A stretch of 64,000 bases of DNA from DATJFQ01 sp035495555 (GCA_035495555.1 DATJFQ010000042.1:153234-217233), one strand, 5' to 3'; numbered from the stretch's first letter, positions 49,173 through 59,614 are shown. Numbers and translations are program-made. The notes: generated by a model from the sequence alone, not told the origin.

Positions 49173-49466
49173 TCATTTGGCGTTTGCCGTCGCCTTGCCG
49201 ATCGGGAGCGCGTCTTCGAGATTCGCGTGTGGTCTCGGAATCACGTGCACCGATACGAGCTCGCCGACGCGACGCGCGGCAGCCGCACCCGCGTCCGTTG
49301 CGGCCTTCACCGCCGCCACGTCGCCGCGAACGATCGCGGTCACGTAGCCGGCCCCGATCTTCTCCCAGCCAACCAGCGTCACCTTGGCGGCCTTGACCAT
49401 TGCGTCCGCCGCTTCGATCATTGCGACGAGACCCTTCGTCTCGACCATGCCGAGTGCCTCACCCAT
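49173..49466 (-). CDS. Microcompartment shell hexamer protein (BMC-H)
   Basis: The 97-residue single-BMC-domain protein reads GEALGMVETKGLVAMIEAADAMVKAAKVTLVGWEKIGAGYVTAIVRGDVAAVKAATDAG. The pore loop is KIGAG. Such hexamers tile the facets of the shell. It is the only BMC-H gene in the window; no trimeric BMC-T gene is seen. Confidence 0.96.
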   Translation of the reverse strand: MGEALGMVETKGLVAMIEAADAMVKAAKVTLVGWEKIGAGYVTAIVRGDVAAVKAATDAGAAAARRVGELVSVHVIPRPHANLEDALPIGKATANAK

Positions 49467-49510
49467 TCACGTTCTCCCAGTCTGGCGCGCCCATTGACGT
49501 GGCGCCTCGG

Positions 49511-49528
49511 GCAGGCCTGAAGGCCTGC
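49511..49528. repeat. REP-like palindrome GCAGGCCTGAAGGCCTGC
   Basis: Arms GCAGGCC and GGCCTGC around TGAA lie in the 94-base gap between aldolase and BMC-H genes. It is a compact hairpin that may stabilise mRNA ends or be a dispersed repeat. Confidence 0.5.
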
Positions 49529-49560
49529 GCTCCTGATCCGGCGCCCCGCCGACGGGCGCC

Positions 49561-50406
49561 TTACCGCAACTCCTTGATCGCCGCTTCGATGAGCGCCGAG
49601 AGTTCGCGGTATGTTAGCCGAATTTCCCCATCTTCTCCTATCGCGCCGCCCCGCCTGCCGGAGACGAGCCGATCCGGGCTGTCCGGCGCGAACACCGTCT
49701 GACACAGAGCCTCGACCGTACTCTGCTCGTCCGGCGGGCAGATGGGCGCCGGGCTGCGGATCCCGTACATCCCGCGCAGTCCCTGCAGCCGATCGACTTC
49801 TTCCCGCGACAGCAGCCGCTCGCCGCCAAGCAGCCGCGCGACGAGGCTGATCTTGGCGAAATGCTCGATCGTCTCCATCTTGTAATACGCGGAGAACAGA
49901 TCGCCGCCGAGCGTGAGCGCGCCGTGGTTGGCGAGCAGCATGCCGTCGTGCGCCTTCACGTATTTGCGGACCGCGTCCGGCAGCTCCTTCGTCGACGGCG
50001 TCGCGTATTCCGCAATCGGCACGCTGCCGAGCGTCGTGACCACTTCCGCCAGGACGGCGCGATCGAGCGGGATGCCCGCCACGGCAAATCCGGTGGCGAT
50101 CGGCGGGTGCGCGTGCACGACGGCCTGCACGTCAGGGCGCTGACGGTACACCTCCAGGTGCATCTGCATTTCGGACGACGGATCCCGATCGCCGGCCAGC
50201 TTGCGCCCCTCGACGTCGGTGATGCACATCATCTCCGGCGTCATGAACCCTTTGCAGACGCTCTTCGGGGTCATCAGCAGGCGATCGCGATCCAGTCGCA
50301 CGCTGATGTTCCCGTCGTTCGATGCCGTGTATCCGCGCGAGTACAGCCGCCGCCCCACCTCGACGATGTCGGCGCGAAGCGTCTGCTCGCCCGGGCCGGC
50401 ACTCAC
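49561..50406 (-). CDS. Class II aldolase (fuculose-phosphate aldolase type) with C-terminal encapsulation helix
   Basis: The 281-residue protein has residues 1-215 as a zinc aldolase: GYTASNDGNISVRLDRDRLLMTP, MCITDVEG, PSSEMQMHLEVYRQRPDVQAVVHAHPP (zinc His pair) and ANHGALTLGGDLFSAYYKMETIEH. A linker then leads to LTYRELSALIEAAIKELR, an amphipathic helix of the type that directs cargo into microcompartments. By analogy with PVM loci it may cleave fuculose- or rhamnulose-1-phosphate to lactaldehyde. GTG start overlaps the TPR gene stop (GTGA). Confidence 0.9.
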   Translation of the reverse strand: MSAGPGEQTLRADIVEVGRRLYSRGYTASNDGNISVRLDRDRLLMTPKSVCKGFMTPEMMCITDVEGRKLAGDRDPSSEMQMHLEVYRQRPDVQAVVHAHPPIATGFAVAGIPLDRAVLAEVVTTLGSVPIAEYATPSTKELPDAVRKYVKAHDGMLLANHGALTLGGDLFSAYYKMETIEHFAKISLVARLLGGERLLSREEVDRLQGLRGMYGIRSPAPICPPDEQSTVEALCQTVFAPDSPDRLVSGRRGGAIGEDGEIRLTYRELSALIEAAIKELR

Positions 50407-51038
50407 CGCGAGCCGCCCTTTCCGGCGGATGCAGGATTGATGTCCGGGTGGGCCGCTTTCACTCCATCCAGCGCCTGCTGCGCGGCCTTGGCTTCGTCCG
50501 AGCCGGGAGGCGCGGCGTCGAGCGCGCGCTGCCACGCGTCGGCGGCGCCGCGGAGATCCTGCTTGCCGAAGGCGCGCACGATCCCGACGTTGAGCAGCGT
50601 TTTCGCGTGCTTCGGATTGATGCGCAGCGACTTGTCGAACTGCGCGAGCGCTCGATCGGGCTGGTTCATGTAGTAGTACGAAATCCCGAGATCGGTGCTC
50701 ACGTTGATGTCCTTCGGATTAATCGCGAGCGCCTGCTGATACCAGTCCGCCGCCTCCTGATAGCGCTCCGCGTCGAAGTACATGTTTCCCAGTTGCACGC
50801 GGGTCGCTTCGTCCTTCGGATCTCGCTGCGCGGTCGAGGCAAGCGCGGCGGCGCGGCTCTCGTCGAGCGGCGTGGCTGCCGCCTGTGCGGACTCCTGCCC
50901 TGACGCCGGCTGGGCTGACGCCGTGGAAGGGGCCGTGCTGGCGACAGCCGGCGGGGTCTGCTGAGTGCCGATGATCCAGCCGACCAGCACGCCGAACAGC
51001 ACGCCGGCGACGCCCATCGCGATGGCTTGCCTGTTCAC
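50403..51038 (-). CDS. TPR protein with N-terminal membrane helix
   Basis: The 211-residue protein has one N-terminal helix (MGVAGVLFGVLVGWIIG), a low-complexity Ala/Ser/Gln linker, then three to four TPR units (DEATRVQLGNMYFDAERYQEAADWYQQALAINPKD; INVSTDLGISYYYMNQPDRALAQFDKSLRINPKH). It resembles NrfG/CcmI-type TPR proteins. It is coupled to the aldolase gene by a four-base overlap; the functional link is unclear. Confidence 0.82.
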   Translation of the reverse strand: MNRQAIAMGVAGVLFGVLVGWIIGTQQTPPAVASTAPSTASAQPASGQESAQAAATPLDESRAAALASTAQRDPKDEATRVQLGNMYFDAERYQEAADWYQQALAINPKDINVSTDLGISYYYMNQPDRALAQFDKSLRINPKHAKTLLNVGIVRAFGKQDLRGAADAWQRALDAAPPGSDEAKAAQQALDGVKAAHPDINPASAGKGGSR

Positions 51039-51082
51039 GAGAAAACGATCTTAGCAGTGATCGCGGACACCGAATTCCCGCG

Positions 51083-51835
51083 CTACCCGCCCTCGACTAC
51101 ACACGCGGCAAGGTAATCGCGGACAGCCTGGGCGAGCCCCACATACAGCGCGTGGCTGATGAGCGCATGCCCGATGGATACCTCGTCGAGGTGCGGCACC
51201 ATACGGAACACGACGAGATTCTGGAGATCGAGATCGTGACCGGCATTGACGCCCAGGCCAAGCGCGGCGGCGCGGTTTGCCGCCTCCACGTAGCGCGCAA
51301 AGCTCCGTCTGCACGACTCGTCGCTTTCCTTGAACGCCCGCGCGAACGGCTCCGTGTAAAGCTCGACGCGGTCAGCGCCCATCGACGCCGCCCATTGCAC
51401 GGCATCGGCGTCGGGATCGATGAACAGGCTCACGCGGATGCCGCGGCCGCGCAGGTCGGCGACCGTCTCGCGCATCTCGGCGGCCGGTGTACTGGGCGGC
51501 CACCCCGCCTGGCTCGTGATCTCGCCGGGCCGCACGGGCACGAGCGTGCACTGATGCGGACGCACCTGGCGCACCAGATCCAGCAGATCGCGTCGCGGAT
51601 CGCCCTCGATGTTGAACTCCACGTTTTGCCGTCGCGGCTCCAGGAACGACGCGAGCGCGACGACGTCCCCTCGAGTGATATGCCGTTGGTCGGCGCGCGG
51701 ATGGACCGTGATCCCGGGCGCACCCGCGTCAATGCAGACGCGCGCCGCATCAGTCGGCGAAGGAAGCGCTCCGCCGCGGGAGTTGCGCAGCGTGGCAATC
51801 TTGTTGATGTTGACGCTGAGCCGGGGACCGCTCAC
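51083..51835 (-). CDS. pdxJ: Pyridoxine 5'-phosphate synthase
   Basis: Final ring-closing step of DXP-dependent vitamin B6 synthesis. The 250-residue barrel has LSVNINKIATLRNSRGG, ITVHPRADQRHIT, EFNIEGDP, TLVPVRPGEITSQAGW, RVSLFIDPD, VELYTEP, GVNAGHDLDLQNL and EVSIGHALISHALYVGL. GTG start overlaps the glmM stop (GTGA). Confidence 0.95.
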   Translation of the reverse strand: MSGPRLSVNINKIATLRNSRGGALPSPTDAARVCIDAGAPGITVHPRADQRHITRGDVVALASFLEPRRQNVEFNIEGDPRRDLLDLVRQVRPHQCTLVPVRPGEITSQAGWPPSTPAAEMRETVADLRGRGIRVSLFIDPDADAVQWAASMGADRVELYTEPFARAFKESDESCRRSFARYVEAANRAAALGLGVNAGHDLDLQNLVVFRMVPHLDEVSIGHALISHALYVGLAQAVRDYLAACVVEGG

Positions 51836-53175
51836 CCCAGATGCTCCTTGACCGTGTCGGCGATGTCCCGCGCCCAGGCATGAATCTCCTGCTGGTCGCG
51901 CCCTTCGATCATCACGCGCAGCAGCGGCTCGGTTCCGGAATACCGTACGAGCAGGCGCCCTTCGCCCGCGAGACGCCCCTCGACACGGTCCATCGCCTCC
52001 GCGATGGCCGGCACGTCGCGGAGGTTCTTCTTCGCTTTGACGCGTACGTTCACGAGCACCTGCGGGTACGTGACGAGCTCCGACGCGAGATCAGCGAGTT
52101 CCCGGCCGGTATCGGCGATGACCCTCAGGACCATCAATGCCGTCGCAATGCCGTCACCCGTGAAGAGGTGCTCCGAAAAAATCACGTGCCCGGACTGCTC
52201 CCCGCCGATGGAGATCTTCCGTTTGAGCATCTCCTCCATCACGTACTTGTCGCCGACGGGGCACCGCACGAGCTCGATTCCGCTCGCCTTCAACGCGAGC
52301 TCCAGCCCGATGTTGCTCATGACCGTCGCGACCACGGCACTGCCGTTCAAGCGGCCCTGGGACTGCATGTGGCGCGCACAGAGCAGCATCACCGCGTCGC
52401 CGTCCACGATTTTTCCGGTGTGGTCGACGAAGATCGCGCGGTCCCCGTCGCCGTCGAACGCGACGCCGAGGCGATACCCTCCGTCCCGGACCAGCGCCGC
52501 AAGATGTTGCGGGTGCGTGGAGCCGCAATCGAGGTTGATGTTCCGGCCATCGGGCGTGTTGCCGAGGACCGTGACGTCGAAGCCCAGCCCTTGAAACAAC
52601 TTCGGCGCAACCGTCGTCGTGGCGCCGTTTGCGGTATCGATCGCAATCTTCAGCCCCTGCAGCCGCTCCGGATTCGGCAGCGCGAGAAGCGCGTGCGCAA
52701 TGTACGCGTCGATCACGTCCGTCTTGTCGACGCCGGGCAGCGCGCCATCCCCGGGCACGTGCCAGCTCTCGTCCGAAATAATCGATTCGACGTGGCGCTC
52801 GAGATCCTCCGTGAACTTTTCACCGCGGCCCGAGAAGACCTTGATGCCGTTGTCCTCGTACGGATTGTGCGACGCGCTGATCACGATGCCTGCGTCGAAC
52901 TGCAGCGCGCGTGTCACGTAGGCGATCGCCGGGGTCGGAATCACACCCGCTGACGTAATCGCGCCCCCCTCGGCGTGGACGCCGCGCCCGAGTTCGCGTT
53001 CGATCCAGTCGCCGGATTCGCGGGTGTCGCGGCCGACCAGGAACCGGAGCGGCCGATTGCCGGTCCGCATCGCGCGCACCAGCGCCGCCCCGAGACGCGC
53101 CACGGTTTCGTGATCGAGCGGGGAAGTGCCGGCCTTGCCGCGAACGCCGTCCGTTCCGAAGAGCTTCTGTGACAT
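51832..53175 (-). CDS. glmM: Phosphoglucosamine mutase
   Basis: Converts glucosamine-6-P to glucosamine-1-P for UDP-GlcNAc. The 447-residue protein starts KLFGTDGVRGKAG. It has the phosphoserine loop ISASHNPYEDNGIKVF, the metal loop VAFDGDGDRAIFVD, the sugar loop GGEQSGHVIF and the phosphate loop RYSGTEPLLRVMIEG. Location next to cdaA-cdaR matches the common cdaA-cdaR-glmM order. Confidence 0.96.
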   Translation of the reverse strand: MSQKLFGTDGVRGKAGTSPLDHETVARLGAALVRAMRTGNRPLRFLVGRDTRESGDWIERELGRGVHAEGGAITSAGVIPTPAIAYVTRALQFDAGIVISASHNPYEDNGIKVFSGRGEKFTEDLERHVESIISDESWHVPGDGALPGVDKTDVIDAYIAHALLALPNPERLQGLKIAIDTANGATTTVAPKLFQGLGFDVTVLGNTPDGRNINLDCGSTHPQHLAALVRDGGYRLGVAFDGDGDRAIFVDHTGKIVDGDAVMLLCARHMQSQGRLNGSAVVATVMSNIGLELALKASGIELVRCPVGDKYVMEEMLKRKISIGGEQSGHVIFSEHLFTGDGIATALMVLRVIADTGRELADLASELVTYPQVLVNVRVKAKKNLRDVPAIAEAMDRVEGRLAGEGRLLVRYSGTEPLLRVMIEGRDQQEIHAWARDIADTVKEHLG

Positions 53176-53212
53176 GACTCCTGTATCGGTCGCCAGCCGC
53201 GGGGCGCGAGCG

Positions 53213-54121
53213 TCACCGGATCGTGATGCTGACGACGGCGGGGTCTATCGCGGTGACTCCGAACGGCGCCGGATCCACCTGGACCCGAAGATTGTACTGG
53301 CCGCTGCCGAGCCCGGCAAGGTCGACGAACGCCTGGACATCGTCGCTGTGGAGCGCCGCGAGGGATTCTCGGGAACCGCGCACGGTGACGCGTACCGTCC
53401 TGGGCGACACCTGTGCCTGCAGACGGCTCGCCAGATTGCGCGCGCGGACCGGCACAGCATCGATCTGTTTTTCGACGGGCGCGGGCAGCACGTCGACGAT
53501 CACCGTCGCGCTCTGCGGCTCCACCAGGCGCACCGACGTATCGGCGACTCCGATGTTTACGACATCGCGCACCCGCGCACGCGCGCCGGACACGTCCACC
53601 GGTTCGGTGCGCGCCTCCGAGACGTCGCGGACGTGGCTCTCCGGGCCGACGATCTCGACCATCGGCGGCTCCGCGCTCTCGTGGGCGACGACGAAGCCCG
53701 GCGCCGGATCGCCTTCAACGGATGGGACGACGGGAACGCGGCGTTGGAGGGAATTCTCCAGATCGAGCGGAATCGTCGCCGGCAGCACCTGCGAAACGTC
53801 AACGCCGAACGGCGCGCGCACCTGATCCGTGCGGATCGCGAAGATGCGGGAACCGGCCCGCGCGGTGGACAAATCCAGCACCGCCACGATATCGCCGGGC
53901 TGAAGCCGGCTGAGCACCGCGGACGACCCTCGGACCCGCACGTTTACCGTGTCCGGCGTATTGCCGACAATCTCGAGCGACTGCGGCACGTTCCGGAACT
54001 CGATCGGCACGCGCAGTCCGCGTTCGACCACGTGTTCGCCCGCAACAGTGAGCCACAACACGGTCGCGAGCGCCAGAGACAGGACCTTCAACCCGAGGTG
54101 GCGGAACGGATGGTACCGCAT
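53213..54121 (-). CDS. cdaR: YbbR-domain protein CdaR
   Basis: The 302-residue regulator of the diadenylate cyclase has one N-terminal membrane helix (GLKVLSLALATVLWLTVAG) followed by three to four YbbR repeats outside the membrane, with recurring patterns of the kind RVRGSSAVLSRLQPGDIVAVLDLS and VTVRGSRESLAALHSDDVQAFVDL. ATG at 54119-54121 overlaps the cdaA stop. Confidence 0.88.
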   Translation of the reverse strand: MRYHPFRHLGLKVLSLALATVLWLTVAGEHVVERGLRVPIEFRNVPQSLEIVGNTPDTVNVRVRGSSAVLSRLQPGDIVAVLDLSTARAGSRIFAIRTDQVRAPFGVDVSQVLPATIPLDLENSLQRRVPVVPSVEGDPAPGFVVAHESAEPPMVEIVGPESHVRDVSEARTEPVDVSGARARVRDVVNIGVADTSVRLVEPQSATVIVDVLPAPVEKQIDAVPVRARNLASRLQAQVSPRTVRVTVRGSRESLAALHSDDVQAFVDLAGLGSGQYNLRVQVDPAPFGVTAIDPAVVSITIR

Positions 54122-54930
54122 CACGCCTCGGCGGCCGCCCGCGCGCGCGTGCCGCGGCGCTGCTGAATCAGGCCGCGGAGGCGCTGCCGGAGCGCATCGG
54201 GCGACAGTCCGCGCTCGATCTCGCCATCGAGCGCGATCGAGATCTGCCCCGACTCTTCGGAGACAACGACCGCCGCGGCGTCGCTCTCCTCCGTCAAACC
54301 GATGGCGGCGCGATGTCGCGTCCCCAAGTCGCGGCTCAGCCGCGGGTTGACGGTCAGCGGAAGAAAACACGCTGCAGCGGCCACCCGGCCCTCCTGCAGG
54401 ATGACGGCGCCATCGTGCAGTGGCGATCCGGGACGGAAGATCGTGACGAGCAGGTCGTAGGTGAGCGTGGCATCCAGCGGGATCCCGCTTTCGATGTAGT
54501 TCCTCAGCCCGATTTCACGCTCGATCGCGAAAATGGCTCCGACCCGCTGCTGCGCCAGCATCGTCGCCGCGACGACGACTTCTTCGATGGTTTCGTCGGC
54601 GGCTTCCTGCCGGTTGAAATACCGGAAAAACGGCGCCTGCCCCAGGTGCGCGAGCGCGCGGCGGATGTCCGACTGGAAGATGACAATTGCGGCGAACGCC
54701 AGGTAAACGAGCAGGTTCCGAATCAACCAGTTCAGCGTCTGGAGAGGCGCAAGCTGCGAGAGATAAAACAGCAGGATGACGACGAGCGACCCGACGGCCA
54801 TCTGGACCGCCCGCGTCCCTCGAATGAGTTTCAGGAACTCATAAATGAGGAGGGAGACGATCGCGATGTCGAGCACGTCCCACCAGCCAACCGGCGGACG
54901 GCGCAGGGCGCTGCTCAGGAATTCCGGCAC
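54121..54930 (-). CDS. cdaA: Diadenylate cyclase (c-di-AMP synthase)
   Basis: The 269-residue protein has three N-terminal membrane helices and a DAC domain with the catalytic GSPLHDGAVIL (DGA) and DLGTRHRAAIGLTE (RHR) motifs, and FQSDIRRALAHLGQ before it. It makes c-di-AMP, which controls potassium and wall homeostasis. With cdaR and glmM it forms the conserved module in which GlmM binds and restrains CdaA. Confidence 0.94.
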   Translation of the reverse strand: MPEFLSSALRRPPVGWWDVLDIAIVSLLIYEFLKLIRGTRAVQMAVGSLVVILLFYLSQLAPLQTLNWLIRNLLVYLAFAAIVIFQSDIRRALAHLGQAPFFRYFNRQEAADETIEEVVVAATMLAQQRVGAIFAIEREIGLRNYIESGIPLDATLTYDLLVTIFRPGSPLHDGAVILQEGRVAAAACFLPLTVNPRLSRDLGTRHRAAIGLTEESDAAAVVVSEESGQISIALDGEIERGLSPDALRQRLRGLIQQRRGTRARAAAEA

Positions 54931-55033
54931 TCGGCAGGTAGCTTACAAATGCTGAACGGGAAATGCCAAATGGGGGTGCGGAGAGCGGGGTGCGGAGATC
55001 AAGCGGTTTCGCGTTCGCGGATGGCGACGAACC

Positions 55034-55906
55034 TTACAGACCCTGCGCGGTTTGAAGAAGGCGATCGGCGACGCGGACAACGTCCACCATGGCCGCCACG
55101 CCGTGGACACGGACCAGGTGGGCGCCGAACAGCACGCTCGCGGTGACGGCGGCTGCCGTCGCCCACTCACGTTCGTCCGGGGGTCGCTGGCCGACCGCAG
55201 CGCCGAGGAACGACTTGCGGGAGGGACCCGACAGGATCGGACGATCGAGGCTGCGGGAAATACTTCCGAGCGCGGCGAGCGCCGCGTAGCTGTGCTCGGC
55301 CTTCTTCGCGAACCCGAGCCCGGGATCAACAATGATCGCGTCCCGCGCCACGCCCCCCGATACCGCGCGATCGATCGCCCCGCCGAGCTCACGCGTGATC
55401 TCCCCGGCGACGTCGTCGTAGTACGCCAGCGAGTACATGCTCTTCGATCGCCCCCGCGTGTGCATCAGCACGAGCGCGGCCCGGGTTTCCGCCGCGGCGC
55501 GTGCGAGTTCCGGCTCATACTGCAGGCCGCTGACGTCGTTGATGATGGACGCGCCGGCAGCGATCGCCGCGCGCGCGACGCCGGCTTTGTAGGTATCGAT
55601 GGAGATCGGAACGGGCACCCGCGTCGCGAGCCGCTCGATGACGGGCAGCACGCGGCGGAGTTCTTCCTGCGACGCCAGCGGATCGGCGCCTGGCCGGGTG
55701 GACTCGCCGCCGATGTCGACGATGTCGGCACCGGCGTCCACCATCGCCAGGCCTGCATCCACCGCGCGATGAAGCTCGAAATGACGACCGCCGTCCGCGA
55801 AGGAGTCGGGCGTCACGTTGAGCACGCCCATGACGAGGGTACGCGCGCCCAACACCAGAGGTGCCCTGCCCGGAAGCGGAACCGCGTACGCAGCGCGCCG
55901 GACCAT
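55034..55906 (-). CDS. folP: Dihydropteroate synthase
   Basis: Joins pABA to the pterin diphosphate in folate synthesis. The 290-residue barrel has LVMGVLNVTPDSFADGG, IVDIGGESTRPGA, PISIDTYKAGVARAAI, IINDVSGL, IIVDPGLGFAKKAEHS, ILSGPSRKSFLG and RVHGVAAMVDVVRVAD. ATG 55904-55906 is chosen; a GTG at 55930 would place the start inside a palindromic repeat. It is separated from cdaA by about 100 bases with a degenerate heptad repeat. Confidence 0.94.
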   Translation of the reverse strand: MVRRAAYAVPLPGRAPLVLGARTLVMGVLNVTPDSFADGGRHFELHRAVDAGLAMVDAGADIVDIGGESTRPGADPLASQEELRRVLPVIERLATRVPVPISIDTYKAGVARAAIAAGASIINDVSGLQYEPELARAAAETRAALVLMHTRGRSKSMYSLAYYDDVAGEITRELGGAIDRAVSGGVARDAIIVDPGLGFAKKAEHSYAALAALGSISRSLDRPILSGPSRKSFLGAAVGQRPPDEREWATAAAVTASVLFGAHLVRVHGVAAMVDVVRVADRLLQTAQGL

Positions 55907-55923
55907 TCGTGAATGGCGGAACT

Positions 55924-55974
55924 GGGACACTCACAGTTCCGCGCGATCTACCGTGCGCGGAATTCGAGTGTCCC
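55924..55974. repeat. Inverted repeat with GGGACACTC / GAGTGTCCC arms
   Basis: Left arm 55924-55944 and right arm 55955-55974 pair over GGGACACTC and TTCCGCGC with one small mismatch zone and a ten-base loop. It lies five bases past the end of ftsH and just before folP, so it could act as a weak terminator. It looks like a dispersed REP-type element, distinct from the others here. Confidence 0.6.
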
Positions 55975-55979
55975 GGCGG

Positions 55980-57911
<1,932 letters not shown>

Positions 57912-58070
57912 ACCAGCCTCCTGATCAACCGGCGGGCTTCCGCGCCGCCGGACCCCGACACGCTCCCTGACTCGCCGCGTCGACGGCTCGCTCGGGACGT
58001 GTGGCGCGCTCGCTCGCGCGCGCGAATGACTGGGGGTTTCCCCTGCGCCGGCGCGGCGGCCGTCGCGGCT

Positions 58071-59483
58071 TCAGTCACGAAAAGCGCCTAAACGCCTCAC
58101 TGTAAAGAGTATCACGGGCCGGGACGGGTCGCTGACCTTGAACTCCTCTGCCACGGCCTGTCCCGGAACCCAGACAATGCGGTCCCGGCCGTCGACCACG
58201 AGGGGCAGCCCGTCACGCTCCACCCGCGGCACCTTCCGATCTACGAGGAAATCCTGCAGTTTGCGTTTGCCCGGGGCCCCAATCGGCCGGAAGCGGTCGC
58301 CCGGACGCCGGTTGCGGACCGCCAGGGGAAACGCGATCTGGGCCGCCTGGACGCCCACCTCGGTCCCCTTTGCCGTCCACCTCCGCTCGGTCAGCGGCTC
58401 GGCGACCTCAGCCGCACGAATCTCCCAACCGCCCGATCGGACCTCACCAGGGATAGACAGCGGAAAAACAAAAGAGTTCACTTTCGTTCGCCGGCCTCGG
58501 ACGGCGGGCCGCAATACCACCTCTGAACGCACACGAACGGCTTCCTGCCCCGGCAAGGCGATCGCGCCACCGGAGGAACGAGCGGCCAGGCCAAGAAGAG
58601 CCGTCACGTGCTCGAGCGCGACCCCGCGGCCGTTGGAAAACCGTTCCAACACGTCCCGGGCGATGCGCGAACTGAGTGCCGGGTGCGCAGCGTGCAGCGC
58701 GGACGCGGCGAGCCTGATTTCGGTGCCGTTCTCAGATAAGACGATCCGCCGCGCCAGATCGATTGCCTGTTGCTGCAGAAAATCTTCGTCGCGCCGCGCG
58801 AGCTCGGCTTCCCGCGCGAGGACCTCGACGATACGAGACGAAAACCGCGTTCGGAGCAGGGGAAGCAGTTCGTGACGCACTCGATTGCGCGGAATACCCA
58901 CATCGGCGTTGGACGCGTCTTCGCGGAAGGGCTCTCCTGCCGCGGCGAGCAACGCACGGAGCTCGTCGCGGGCTACGTCGAGCAGCGGGCGGATTACGCG
59001 GCCGCGGACCGGGCGGATACCACCGAGCCCCCGAGTCCCGGCGCCCCTCAGAATCCGAAGCAGCAACGTCTCTGCCTGATCGTCACGCGTGTGGCCCGTC
59101 GCGATGACGTCCGCGCTCACCGCAACGGCGGCGCGCTCGAAAAACGCATAGCGCGCGCGCCGCGCCGCATCTTCAATCGATCGCTTTTCGCTCCTCGCGA
59201 GCGCGCTCACGTCGACGCGCTCCGCGAGGAACGGAACACCGAGCCGCGCGGTCAGCTCGCGGCAGAACGACTCGTCGGCATCGGATTCCGTACTCCGCAA
59301 CTGATGATTGAGATGGGCCGCGCCCGCCAGGACGACGTCGCCGCGCTGCTCCAGCGTGTGCATGAGCAGCAGGAGCGCGACCGAATCGCTTCCGCCGGAG
59401 AGCGCGACGAGGACGCGACCGTGTGGCGGCGCGAGGTGCCGGCGCCGAATGGCGGCGAGAACGCGCGCGGCAAGCGTGGTCAC
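58071..59483 (-). CDS. tilS: tRNA(Ile)-lysidine synthase
   Basis: Modifies C34 of tRNA(Ile2)(CAU) to lysidine. The 470-residue protein has the PP-loop LVALSGGSDSVALLLLMH at about residue 28, AHLNHQLRSTESDADESFCRELTARLG, IATGHTRDDQAETLLLRILRGAGTRGLGG, IRPLLDV and NRVRHELLPLL. A C-terminal TilS substrate-binding domain has NRRPGDRFRPIGAPGKRKLQDFLVDRKVPR. A tRNA gene with CAU anticodon lies just upstream on the same strand. Confidence 0.95.
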   Translation of the reverse strand: MTTLAARVLAAIRRRHLAPPHGRVLVALSGGSDSVALLLLMHTLEQRGDVVLAGAAHLNHQLRSTESDADESFCRELTARLGVPFLAERVDVSALARSEKRSIEDAARRARYAFFERAAVAVSADVIATGHTRDDQAETLLLRILRGAGTRGLGGIRPVRGRVIRPLLDVARDELRALLAAAGEPFREDASNADVGIPRNRVRHELLPLLRTRFSSRIVEVLAREAELARRDEDFLQQQAIDLARRIVLSENGTEIRLAASALHAAHPALSSRIARDVLERFSNGRGVALEHVTALLGLAARSSGGAIALPGQEAVRVRSEVVLRPAVRGRRTKVNSFVFPLSIPGEVRSGGWEIRAAEVAEPLTERRWTAKGTEVGVQAAQIAFPLAVRNRRPGDRFRPIGAPGKRKLQDFLVDRKVPRVERDGLPLVVDGRDRIVWVPGQAVAEEFKVSDPSRPVILFTVRRLGAFRD

Positions 59484-59537
59484 GGAAATTAATGAATGGG
59501 TGACTCGCCAGCCGCCATGTGTGACGAGTGTGAAAGT

Positions 59538-59614
59538 TGGTGCCGGTGCAGGGACTTGAACCCCGGACGCCGCGGATATGAGCCGCGTGCTCTAACCAAC
59601 TGAGCTACACCGGC
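59538..59614 (-). tRNA. tRNA with CAU anticodon (elongator Met or Ile2)
   Basis: The 77 bases include an encoded CCA. The acceptor GCCGGTG pairs with CACCGGC; D arm GCTC/GAGC; anticodon stem CGCGG/CCGCG with loop CTCATAT; T stem CGGGG/CCCTG. G1-C72 pairs and the three-GC initiator stem is absent, so it is not initiator Met. It lacks the C4-G69 and C5-G68 pairs that mark E. coli tRNA(Ile2) for TilS, yet lies directly upstream of tilS. Position 38 is T rather than the usual A. Identity is open. Confidence 0.9.

Noticed and set aside
49511..49528. Rho-independent terminator after the aldolase gene
   Set aside because: The GCAGGCC/GGCCTGC stem has no T run, and the following shell genes are in the same direction, so a full terminator is unlikely.
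57912..58070. Possible small gene between tilS and ftsH
   Set aside because: Only short Arg-rich frames without ribosome sites; it looks like spacer carrying the ftsH ribosome site.
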